From NCBI GenBank assembly GCA_025062195.1, contig JANXAS010000007.1, positions 16,436-80,435 of the forward strand: a DNA stretch of 64,000 nt, written 5' to 3'. This stretch comes from Armatimonadota bacterium (lineage in GTDB: Bacteria; Armatimonadota; Fervidibacteria; Fervidibacterales; Thermosaccharophagaceae). This document shows, one piece after another, positions 1 to 7,905 of this stretch. Numbering within the stretch: the stretch's first letter is position 1; the number at the start of each line of letters is the position of its first letter. Under the pieces are notes generated by a model that was not told the DNA's origin, ran no database searches, and worked only from the letters and a program-made list of their open reading frames with translations. Made by a program: the position numbers and the translations under genes.

Positions 1-991
1 CAGCGCCTTTACCGACTGTGCCAGCGACTGCTATAACTGGCTTGTTATACTTCTTCGCGAGCTTAGCCACACCTATCGGCGTCTTCCCGAATGCTGTCTG
101 CGTGTCAATTTGTCCCTCGCCAGTGATGATTAAATCGGCGCCCATCACACGCTCTTCAAGCCCGACAAGCTCAAAAACAATTTCCGTCCCGCAACGCAAC
201 TTTGCCCCAAGGAATGCCATCAGCCCAGCGCCGAGTCCACCAGCTGCTCCCGCACCTGGTGTGTGCTCAACATCTACACCGAGCTGCTGCCGCACCACTT
301 CGGCGAAGTGACGCAGATTTGCATCAAGTTTGGGAAGCATATCCGGAGTCGCTCCCTTTTGCGGCGCATACACATATGCAGCACCATGCTCGCCAGTCAG
401 CGGGTTATCAACATCACATGCAACGATGAACTCGGCTTCCTTTGCTCTTGGGTCAAGTCCGGCCATATCAATCCGGTGCAACTTTGAAAGCTCACCACCA
501 CCAAAACCAATCTGGTTGCCATTCTCATCAAGCAAGCCTATTCCAAGCGCTTGCGCCATACCTGCACCAGCATCATTTGTTGCGCTCCCGCCTATGCCGA
601 CAATTATCCTTCGGCAACCACGCTCAAGCGCAGCCTTGATTAGTTCACCTGTGCCATATGTTGTCGTGATCCAAGGGTTTCGCCTCTCTGGTGGGATGAG
701 CGTCAGCCCACTCGCCGCAGCCATCTCAATAACTGCTGTCCGCCCATCACCCAATATCCCAAATGTAGCCTCAACTTTCTCACCTATCGGATTTGTGACA
801 GGCACAGTGATAAACTCCCCCTTGGTAGCATCCACAAGCGCTTGCACAGTTCCCTCACCGCCGTCTGCAACCGGTATGACATCAACTTCCACATCAGGCA
901 CCGCACGCAATATGCCCTCCTTCAACGCTTCACCAACCTGCTTTGATGTGGCGCTGCCTTTGAAGGAATCACACGCTACCAAAAACCTCAC
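1..991 (-). CDS. Glycerate kinase (TIGR00045-type), C-terminus cut by window edge
   Basis: The enzyme phosphorylates D-glycerate with ATP in the cytoplasm, feeding glyoxylate or serine-derived glycerate into glycolysis. The reading frame starts VRFLVACDSFKGS and continues with PVADGGEG (about residue 43), a TTTYGTGELI block and IGIGGSATNDAGAGMAQALG (about residue 130), the hallmark blocks of this family. About 330 codons are visible of a family that is usually near 370-380 residues, so the 3' end lies beyond base 1. The GTG start sits one base after the TAA stop of the upstream membrane-fused synthase gene and is preceded by a G-run (AAGGGGGGG), so the two genes are probably co-transcribed. 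An opposite-strand open frame over the same bases is a shadow. The family call is firm; the exact isomer produced (2- or 3-phosphoglycerate) cannot be told from sequence. Confidence 0.9.
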   Translation of the reverse strand, partial: MRFLVACDSFKGSATSKQVGEALKEGILRAVPDVEVDVIPVADGGEGTVQALVDATKGEFITVPVTNPIGEKVEATFGILGDGRTAVIEMAAASGLTLIPPERRNPWITTTYGTGELIKAALERGCRRIIVGIGGSATNDAGAGMAQALGIGLLDENGNQIGFGGGELSKLHRIDMAGLDPRAKEAEFIVACDVDNPLTGEHGAAYVYAPQKGATPDMLPKLDANLRHFAEVVRQQLGVDVEHTPGAGAAGGLGAGLMAFLGAKLRCGTEIVFELVGLEERVMGADLIITGEGQIDTQTAFGKTPIGVAKLAKKYNKPVIAVAGTVGKGA

Positions 992-992
992 T

Positions 993-3434
993 TTAAAACC
1001 CCCCCTTAGCGGCATGCCGTTTGATCAGCAATAAGGGCGCAGACGAGCAAAGGGTTAATACCCCGGAGAAGAGGTTAAGCGCCCCGATAGCATTGCATGT
1101 CATGCTCAATCCAAGCAGCGGGAACAACAGGACGGGCACAAATAGCGCTCCAAGTGATGCCCCAAAGTGGTCTGCTCTATTAACTTTGCCAGCTGCATGT
1201 GTGAGGCTGAGTTTGCTACTCTCATCCATAGCTGCATGGTAAACGCCCACAGCTGCCGGCAATGCAGCGCCAGTAAGGAAACCTGAGATGGTGAGCAGAG
1301 ACAGAAACGACAAAAGCAAAAATGTTTGGGTCATCCAATTCGCAATCAGCGAGAGCAAATGTGGCATTGAAATTGCAAACAGCGCTATGAGCGTGCAAAT
1401 GCAACTCAACAGAAGGCAAGCTTGCAACCGCCCATGAACATGAGTTTGCAACCTGCCGATAAGGATGCTGCCGAGAGCCAATCCGAGCATAAATACCGCA
1501 ACAAGGGCACCAACCATTTGATACAGGGCACTGTGAAGACTTTGGAAGGCGACGAGCAAGATTAATTCCAACCCCATGGCAGTCATTCCGGCAAATGAGG
1601 CTGCAATAAGTGAGGCGCGCTTTGCTGCCCCAATGGAGCTTCTTCCGGATGCAATCCTAAGTTGAGCTATGAATGCATCGGCGAGAAGCATTGCGCCAAA
1701 CAAAACTGCAACAGCTACCAACAGCCATTTCATATGCCCTTCAATCCATCCTTCAATTTTCAACATGGCTTGTGGGTGAGACTTGTGCAGCCATAAGCGA
1801 AGATAATGGAAATAGCTCACGGGGTGAAGGTCGCTGTTAATCAATCTGCCTTTTGCGCCGCTCTTTTCCCTTAGCTTTTGCATCTCATTGTGCAACCATT
1901 CTGAGCGCAACGGCGGAAAGTATGAAAGCAAAACCTGTGGTGGCATGGTCGCCGCGGAAATGGAGCGAGAAGTCATCCATGATGGACGCTTACTAATGCC
2001 TTTAACGATGCGCGTTGCACGCTCCATCAGTTCTGTGGGCGATTCCGTGATGAAGTTGTGATCCGATGCAAACATGAACATTGTCTCGCCTACTGATACA
2101 GCGATGTGCTTAAAGGAGGCTTTAAGTGTGTGATATACGCTGCCGACATAGTGCGCTAATGCCTCGCCAAGATACGACTCAGAGCCGGTTATGTGGAGGG
2201 CAAAAACTCCCATTTCGCTCAGCCGCTTCTTAACAAGCCTGAAGAACTCAACGGTATAGTAGCGATTGAGCTGAGCCGTTGATGGATCGCCGATGTGAAG
2301 AAAAATCAAATCGTAACTCTTCCTGGTCTCCCTAATGAACTGCCTCGCATCAGAATGTGATATGAGCACCATCTTGCTGCTGAGCGCCATTTTGTCCCTC
2401 TCGGGCAAAAAGGGCATCAGAGCATCAATCAACCATGGGTCAGTTTGCACATATTCAATTTGCTCAACGCCGATTTCGAGAAGTTGTGACAGCAACCCCT
2501 CAATGCCACCGCCAACGATAAGCACTTTTGACGGTTTGTCAGCCTGCGAGACGAGTAACAACGCCAGCGAGGAATTCGTATACTCGTCAGGGAAGCTGGT
2601 GACGAAGTGCCCATCGCAAAACAGGCTATATTGGTCAAGCCTCTTTCCGATAGCAATGTTTTGGTATGGGGAGTCCATGCTGAGCACAAGTTCATTTCCA
2701 GTCCCATATGAGTTCCAACGGAGAACCGTCAAAGCGCGCTCAAGTCGCATCGCAAACGATGCCTGAATTATCGCTGGTAATAGAGCAGCAGCACTAAGAG
2801 CAAGCTTTAGCGAACTGTCTTTTGTGATCCGGTAGATCAAGCTTGCCGAGGCACCGCAGAGCATGCACGATACAAGTGCCATCAAAAAGCATGCTGGCAT
2901 AATGCGCACAAGCAGGAATGTGAAAGCACACCCACCAAACAAGCTCCCAAGCGCCTCAACTGCATAAATCCAGGCAACCGGGCGAGCAGTTACTTGCCCC
3001 ACCGTCCGATATATGCGCACACCCAATGGGAATGTGAACCCAACAGCTAAGCTGAATGGAGATAGTGCAACGAGCACATACAGGATGGTTGACAATGGTG
3101 ATGGCAATTCGCCCGGCGGAGTGCGCAGAATCAGATGCATTGAGCGTATGAAGGCGATTTGAGCCGGCAAAAGACAAGCCACAACGAGCAGCCAAAGCGA
3201 AAACGATAGAACAGGGTTTCTCACCCTCGGAGCAATATAAGCGCCCAACTCCGCACCAATGGCTATCCAAAGCAGCCACGATGCAAAGAGCATACCAAGC
3301 GAAAGTTCTGTCCCGTAGATGACCGCCAGAAATTCACGGACAAGCGTCGCCTGCACAACCATTGAGCAAAAGCCGAGCACACCGTAGAGAGAAAGACAGT
3401 GCAGATGTCCAATGGATGTTTTAGACCGCTTCAT
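993..3434 (-). CDS. Fused-membrane spermidine-synthase-like protein
   Basis: This protein of about 813 residues has three parts: an N-terminal bundle of about six hydrophobic segments, a central spermidine-synthase-type Rossmann domain (about residues 270-460), and a C-terminal bundle of several more membrane segments. The central domain shows LIVGGGIEGLLSQLLE as the cofactor loop and a later DLIFLHIGDPSTAQLNRYYT block. Compared with true aminopropyltransferases (DSTDP-type), one acidic residue of the active-site pair is replaced and one (in GDP) is kept; GDPSTAQLNRYYT-like sequences are common in the membrane-fused subfamily. The substrate is therefore uncertain and polyamine synthesis should not be assumed. 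I placed the start at an ATG with AGAGG nine bases upstream (MKRSKTS); a GTG 60 bases further upstream is possible. It is followed immediately by the glycerate kinase gene. Confidence 0.8.
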   Translation of the reverse strand: MKRSKTSIGHLHCLSLYGVLGFCSMVVQATLVREFLAVIYGTELSLGMLFASWLLWIAIGAELGAYIAPRVRNPVLSFSLWLLVVACLLPAQIAFIRSMHLILRTPPGELPSPLSTILYVLVALSPFSLAVGFTFPLGVRIYRTVGQVTARPVAWIYAVEALGSLFGGCAFTFLLVRIMPACFLMALVSCMLCGASASLIYRITKDSSLKLALSAAALLPAIIQASFAMRLERALTVLRWNSYGTGNELVLSMDSPYQNIAIGKRLDQYSLFCDGHFVTSFPDEYTNSSLALLLVSQADKPSKVLIVGGGIEGLLSQLLEIGVEQIEYVQTDPWLIDALMPFLPERDKMALSSKMVLISHSDARQFIRETRKSYDLIFLHIGDPSTAQLNRYYTVEFFRLVKKRLSEMGVFALHITGSESYLGEALAHYVGSVYHTLKASFKHIAVSVGETMFMFASDHNFITESPTELMERATRIVKGISKRPSWMTSRSISAATMPPQVLLSYFPPLRSEWLHNEMQKLREKSGAKGRLINSDLHPVSYFHYLRLWLHKSHPQAMLKIEGWIEGHMKWLLVAVAVLFGAMLLADAFIAQLRIASGRSSIGAAKRASLIAASFAGMTAMGLELILLVAFQSLHSALYQMVGALVAVFMLGLALGSILIGRLQTHVHGRLQACLLLSCICTLIALFAISMPHLLSLIANWMTQTFLLLSFLSLLTISGFLTGAALPAAVGVYHAAMDESSKLSLTHAAGKVNRADHFGASLGALFVPVLLFPLLGLSMTCNAIGALNLFSGVLTLCSSAPLLLIKRHAAKGGF

Positions 3435-3625
3435 CTCTGCCATCCTCTCGGACGCACAGTGATATGACTTAACGAGCCAACTAACTTTGCCCACAGGCAG
3501 CCATGTGGCAAACTAACCAATGGCTCCTCACCTTACCAAGACATGTTCTGTTCAAAGTAAACGGCGCCGTATGACAAAGTATGCCTAAAGGTGCACATCA
3601 CTGCATAAAGATGGAGGTGACAATC

Positions 3626-3883
3626 ATGCCGGAGCGGGAGAGAAAAGCAGCAAGACCACGCAAGCCCGAGGTGGAAGCAATTGAGGAGAAGCTTGAGGGG
3701 GTGCGCAACCTCGTATTGAGGTGCGCTACAGGTCTGCTTGGCAGAGAGGCGGTTGAGCACCTTGTGAATGCGAGAAAGGAGCTACTGCTTGCAGTGCGCT
3801 CAATCATTGATGCACGCATACAGCGCCTTGAAGAAGCTACGCAACGCCTGAGAAAAGTTGAAATTGAGGGTGAGGAAGGTTAG
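3626..3883 (+). CDS. Small charged helical protein, unknown function
   Basis: An 85-residue protein starting MPERERKAARPRK. It has a basic N-terminus, then a long predicted amphipathic helix rich in Glu, Arg and Leu (residues about 15-80, with EAIEEKLEGVRNLVLRC and LEEATQRLRKVEIEGEEG), which looks like a short coiled coil. There is no signal peptide or membrane segment and one internal cysteine. GGAGGTGA lies five bases before the chosen ATG, which decides against two upstream in-frame starts. It is the first gene of the plus-strand run and is divergent from the membrane synthase gene, so a promoter region probably lies in 3440-3610. I do not recognise a family. Coding is supported by the strong ribosome binding site and the charged-residue pattern. 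Confidence 0.65.
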   Translation: MPERERKAARPRKPEVEAIEEKLEGVRNLVLRCATGLLGREAVEHLVNARKELLLAVRSIIDARIQRLEEATQRLRKVEIEGEEG

Positions 3884-3959
3884 GCAAAAGTTAATCTTAT
3901 TCTGAAATGACGCTCACCTACGGATGGGCTACCAAATTAAAGTCATCATAGCAAAGTGA

Positions 3960-5240
3960 TTGGCTGTGGATTATCCAAAACTGCGCAAGGTGGATATCTT
4001 TCCCGTTACGATTGAAGGCAGGCAATACATTGCCATAAGAGACCCGTTGGGATTGATGGAAGGTATGCTGCTGCTCCCTCAGCATATGGCTCTCCTAATT
4101 GGATTAATGGATGGTAAGCATTCTATTCGTGAAATTCAGGTTGAACTTATGAGATGCCTTGGGAAGTTCATAATGAGCGATGAGATACAAAAGTTTGTCT
4201 CACAGCTTGATGAGCATTTTCTGCTTGAGAACGAGCGCTCAGCGGCGAGGCTTCTTGAACTAAAGCAGTGGTTCAGAGAGCAGCGAACAAGGAGAGCTGC
4301 GCATTCAGGCACCTCTTATCCGGGCGATACAAACCAACTTAAAGCATTGCTTGACTCATTCTACAGTTGTCCCAGCGGACCGGGAGTAATATGCCCAGAT
4401 GAGGATGCGAAAGTGCCCGCCGGCATAATGGTGCCACATATAGACTTACGCCGTGGTGGGGTTTGTTATGCGTGGGCATATTACAAGCTCGCAAGTGCCC
4501 TATTGGCGCGCACGCAACCAACTACATTCATTATCCTCGGGATAGCGCACTGCCAAATGGAGCAACCATTCACAATCACATCCAAGGACTTTGAGACACC
4601 ATTTGGCACGGCTAAAGCTAACGCCGAATTCGTTGAGGAGCTCGCAAGGCTTTGTCACGGCTTTGATCCGTTTGCCGATGAGCTTGTGCATCGCTTTGAA
4701 CACTCAATTGAGTTTCAAGTGCTATTCCTGCAACACACCTTTGATGGGATTATGCCATTCACATTCGTGCCGATACTGTGCGGCAGTTTTGAGCATTTCA
4801 TCTATGGAGTTCGTGACATCGCAAAGCTTGAGCCAATAGAAGAGTTTGTGAATGCGCTACGCCATTTGATTGGGTGTTGGCATGAGCGCATTTGCATAAT
4901 TTCAAGCGTTGACCTGAGCCATGTAGGGGTGCGCTTTGGACATACAATGGCGATTTCAACGCACACGCTGCAGTGGCTTCGCCGGTATGATGCTGAGTTT
5001 CTGAGCTTTGTGGAGCAGTGTGATGCTGACGGAATGCTTCAATTCATTGCTCGCAACCGCAACTTCACCAACATTGATGCCACCCCCGCAACTTATGTGA
5101 TGCTTAAAGTGCTCGGAAATGCTGAAGGACACATCCTCAAGTATGAGCAATCCTTGGATCCTGATGGACAATCCGTTGTCACATTCGCTGCAGCTGCGTT
5201 TTATGCTGCGCAAGTCAACCTACGGGGGTGCAAGGGATGA
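3960..5240 (+). CDS. MEMO-family (AmmeMemoRadiSam system protein B) protein with N-terminal PqqD-like extension
   Basis: Residues from about 115 to the end match the MEMO/AmmB family: SGTSYPGD (the AGSFYP equivalent), MVPHIDLRRGG, LGIAHC, FEHSIEFQ, a CGSFE block and SVDLSHVG. These contain the conserved histidines that bind metal in MEMO proteins. The first 110 residues are an added domain. Its LLIGLMDGKHSIREIQ followed by an FVSQLDEHFLLE helix resembles PqqD-like peptide-binding folds (inference). The start is uncertain: a TTG at 3960 or a GTG at 3966, neither with a good ribosome binding site. The stop overlaps the ATG of the next gene, so the two are translationally coupled. Neither an AmmA protein nor the radical SAM partner of the AmmeMemoRadiSam trio is adjacent, so the biochemical role remains unknown. 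Confidence 0.8.
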   Translation: MAVDYPKLRKVDIFPVTIEGRQYIAIRDPLGLMEGMLLLPQHMALLIGLMDGKHSIREIQVELMRCLGKFIMSDEIQKFVSQLDEHFLLENERSAARLLELKQWFREQRTRRAAHSGTSYPGDTNQLKALLDSFYSCPSGPGVICPDEDAKVPAGIMVPHIDLRRGGVCYAWAYYKLASALLARTQPTTFIILGIAHCQMEQPFTITSKDFETPFGTAKANAEFVEELARLCHGFDPFADELVHRFEHSIEFQVLFLQHTFDGIMPFTFVPILCGSFEHFIYGVRDIAKLEPIEEFVNALRHLIGCWHERICIISSVDLSHVGVRFGHTMAISTHTLQWLRRYDAEFLSFVEQCDADGMLQFIARNRNFTNIDATPATYVMLKVLGNAEGHILKYEQSLDPDGQSVVTFAAAAFYAAQVNLRGCKG

Positions 5241-7174
5241 TGAGAAGACCAACTAAGCTTGTTCTCATAGGCTTAGATGCGCCTATAGCACCGAGAGTTT
5301 ATAGGTTTGCTATGGATGGCGAACTCCCAGCCATCAAGCGGTTGATTGAGAACGGTGTGTATGCCGAAAATTGCCTTGTGCCATTCCCAACTATAACGCC
5401 GCCCAATTGGACAACGATAGTGACGGGGGCAACCGTTGGGACTCACGGAATAACTTGCTTCAACCTCCATAAACCCGGAGAACCGCTTGATAAGATCGTG
5501 CAGGCATTTGATTCAAGGGATGTTAAAGCAGAATTCATCTGGAATGCCGCCGAACGAATAGGCAAGCGCTCCATAATACTCAACTACCCAACGACATGGC
5601 CGCCAACGATAACTGATGGCGTTCAGCTTGGTGGCATGGGGCTATGCTTGAATGAATGGCAAATCGGTGTCCCGCCATGGGGTGTCCCTATGACACTGTG
5701 TGATGAGCAGATGTTCTGCACCGATGAGCTGCCACAGGCAACACAGGTGGTGGTAAGGAGGGCATCGGGTTGGAAAGGAATTGAGTTGCGACCGGATGAC
5801 CTTGAAGTTGAGCTGCCATTGAAATATCGCTCTGCGAAGTTAAAGGTCAAGCCGAAAAGCTACTTTGTGTTGTTGCGCAAAGGGAGCAATGGATACGACC
5901 ATGCATTGCTCGCAAAAGGAAAAGACTTAAACACCGTTATGGAAACACTCGCTGTTGAGCAATGGAGTAAGGTGCTAAGGGATGAATTTGAAACCGAGGA
6001 AGGGTTAATGGAAGCCGTATTCAAGTGTAAGCTAACTCGCCTCTCTCGCGATGCGAATGAGTTCGCTATTTACTTTACGAGCCTTTGCGCCTTGGATGGA
6101 TGGGATTACCCAAGGGGCGTTGCGCGAGCCATCCAATCCGAGGATGGTCTGCCAATGCCGCGCAACGGTTTCAACGCGCTGATGCTTGAGTGGATTGACC
6201 CAAAGACATTCGTTGAGATTGTGGATATGCAACACAAATGGTATGCCGATGCCGCCACGCAGCTATTTGAACGGGAGCATTGGGATCTATTCTTCATGCA
6301 AGCGCACTGCCCAGATTTTGCCTATCACGCATTTGCCACAAAGCTTGACCCGCTCACATGCCAAGATGAAGATGTGAGGAAGCAATACGAGGATGCAGAA
6401 CTTGGCTTCTACAGAAGCATTGATGGGATGATCGGACGCATATCCGAGGCTGCCGGCGAGGACGCCCTTATTATAATCGTCTCTGACCACGGCGCTAAGG
6501 CGACAACGAATTCATTTGATGTCGCAGATGTCCTTGAGGCTGCCGGCTTGCTCAAATATGCCGATAGGCAAAGGCGGATAGTGGACTGGAACGAAACAAA
6601 AGCCTTCCCACAAAGAGCTGCCTATATCTATGTGAACCTCAGAGGGAGAGACCCGGATGGCATAGTGGAGCCGGATGAATACGAGGCTGTAAGAGATAAA
6701 GTCATTGAGGCGCTTTACAACTACACCGACCCGAAGACGGGTAAGAAGCCAATAGTGCTCGCTATAAAGCGTGAGGATGCGCGCCTCATCGGACTGCACG
6801 GCGAACTCGTTGGTGACATCGTTTATGCTGTCAGCCCGCTGTTTATGGCTCAACACGGGCCGCACCTTCCAACAGCTGAATTTGGCATTGGCTCTATGAA
6901 GGGTTTGTTGATAATGTGCGGTCACGGTGTGCGCAAGGGTGTTGTCCTGGAGCGGACTGTTTGGCTCACAGACATCGTCCCCACAATATGCTATTTGATG
7001 GAACTGCCAATACCGGCACACTGCGAAGGCGCAATAATTTATCAAGCGCTTGAAGACCCAGACTTAGCAATGCATGAGAAACAACAATTGCAGCGCAACT
7101 ATGAGCGCTTGAAGAGGGCATTTGAGGCCAACATATCGCTCACGCACACTTACACTCATGAACCGCAAATTTGA
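5237..7174 (+). CDS. Alkaline-phosphatase-superfamily phosphodiesterase (type I phosphodiesterase/nucleotide pyrophosphatase fold)
   Basis: A predicted cytoplasmic protein of about 645 residues without a signal peptide. The superfamily metal and nucleophile pattern is present in order: an N-terminal Asp in LIGLDAP, a nucleophile region TPPNWTTIVTGA with Thr in the usual position, HCPDFAYHAFATKLDP (Asp and His), VSDHGAK, and a late His in CGHGVRKG. An all-in-one active site is therefore plausible. The likely chemistry is hydrolysis of a phosphodiester or phosphomonoester; the substrate is unknown. The ATG start at 5237 lies in an ATGA overlap with the MEMO gene and has GGGGGTG upstream; the GTG at 5228 is an alternative. 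The middle third (about residues 150-330) is an insertion without recognisable motifs. Confidence 0.8.
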   Translation: MMRRPTKLVLIGLDAPIAPRVYRFAMDGELPAIKRLIENGVYAENCLVPFPTITPPNWTTIVTGATVGTHGITCFNLHKPGEPLDKIVQAFDSRDVKAEFIWNAAERIGKRSIILNYPTTWPPTITDGVQLGGMGLCLNEWQIGVPPWGVPMTLCDEQMFCTDELPQATQVVVRRASGWKGIELRPDDLEVELPLKYRSAKLKVKPKSYFVLLRKGSNGYDHALLAKGKDLNTVMETLAVEQWSKVLRDEFETEEGLMEAVFKCKLTRLSRDANEFAIYFTSLCALDGWDYPRGVARAIQSEDGLPMPRNGFNALMLEWIDPKTFVEIVDMQHKWYADAATQLFEREHWDLFFMQAHCPDFAYHAFATKLDPLTCQDEDVRKQYEDAELGFYRSIDGMIGRISEAAGEDALIIIVSDHGAKATTNSFDVADVLEAAGLLKYADRQRRIVDWNETKAFPQRAAYIYVNLRGRDPDGIVEPDEYEAVRDKVIEALYNYTDPKTGKKPIVLAIKREDARLIGLHGELVGDIVYAVSPLFMAQHGPHLPTAEFGIGSMKGLLIMCGHGVRKGVVLERTVWLTDIVPTICYLMELPIPAHCEGAIIYQALEDPDLAMHEKQQLQRNYERLKRAFEANISLTHTYTHEPQI

Positions 7175-7218
7175 TGCGAGCCATCTTAATGAACGAGGTA
7201 TGCCGTGAGGTGAGATAA

Positions 7219-7857
7219 GTGTTTCGGTTGAGCGATGGGCAGGTGGTTGTGTTTATCGGCGATAGCATAACCGACTGTGGTAGAAGGGATGTTTCGCCGC
7301 CTCTTGGAAACGGCTATGTGAAATTCATAGCCGAACTTATCGCCATAAGATACCCATCACTTGATGTGCGGATATTCAACAAGGGCATCAGTGGAAACAC
7401 TGTTGCGGACTTGCGAGACCGCTGGCATGACGATGTGCTCGTCGTCAACCCGGATTGGGTTTCTGTGCTGATCGGGATTAATGATGTCCATCGGGTGCTG
7501 ATGAATGACCACACTGCTGTCCCGCCAGAACGATACGAGGAACTCTATCGCCAATGTCTGGAATTGACGGTGGAGCGAACGAACGCACAGATTGTGCTCA
7601 TGGAACCGTTTTACATAAGTACCGATACGGAGTCAAACTCGTGGCGGACAAAGGTGCTTCAAATGTTGAGCCATTATCGCGCTGCAGTGCGCCAACTGGC
7701 AGAAGAGTTCAAAGCTGTCTTTGTGCCGTTGCACGAGCTCTTTAGGGAGCAACTGCACTACAGGCATGCGGATGCATTTTGCCCAGAACCAGTCCACCCA
7801 AATGCTTTTGGACATCTGCTAATAGCACATGCATGGCTCATAGCTATGGGTTGGTGA
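7219..7857 (+). CDS. SGNH/GDSL hydrolase
   Basis: A 212-residue single-domain esterase of the SGNH fold. Block I is FIGDSITD (nucleophile Ser), block II has the Gly in NKGISGNTV, block III is GINDV (Asn), and block V is PVHPNAFGH with the catalytic Asp/His region. There is no signal peptide, so it is probably cytoplasmic. Likely substrates are acyl or acetyl esters on carbohydrates or lipids; the sequence does not say which. It starts with GTG after GGTGAGATA, 44 bases behind the phosphodiesterase gene, and is followed by a secreted glycosidase-like gene. This suggests one plus-strand operon handling carbohydrate or lipid derivatives. Confidence 0.85.
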   Translation: MFRLSDGQVVVFIGDSITDCGRRDVSPPLGNGYVKFIAELIAIRYPSLDVRIFNKGISGNTVADLRDRWHDDVLVVNPDWVSVLIGINDVHRVLMNDHTAVPPERYEELYRQCLELTVERTNAQIVLMEPFYISTDTESNSWRTKVLQMLSHYRAAVRQLAEEFKAVFVPLHELFREQLHYRHADAFCPEPVHPNAFGHLLIAHAWLIAMGW

Positions 7858-7905
7858 GTGAGATAAGCCAAACTAAAACTATGCGGCGCTATCGGGGTGA
7901 CTGAA

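Noticed and set aside
330..1034. A 234-codon open frame on the plus strand
   Set aside because: It is antisense to the glycerate kinase gene, is rich in Ser/Pro/Ala as expected of a shadow frame, and has no ribosome binding site.
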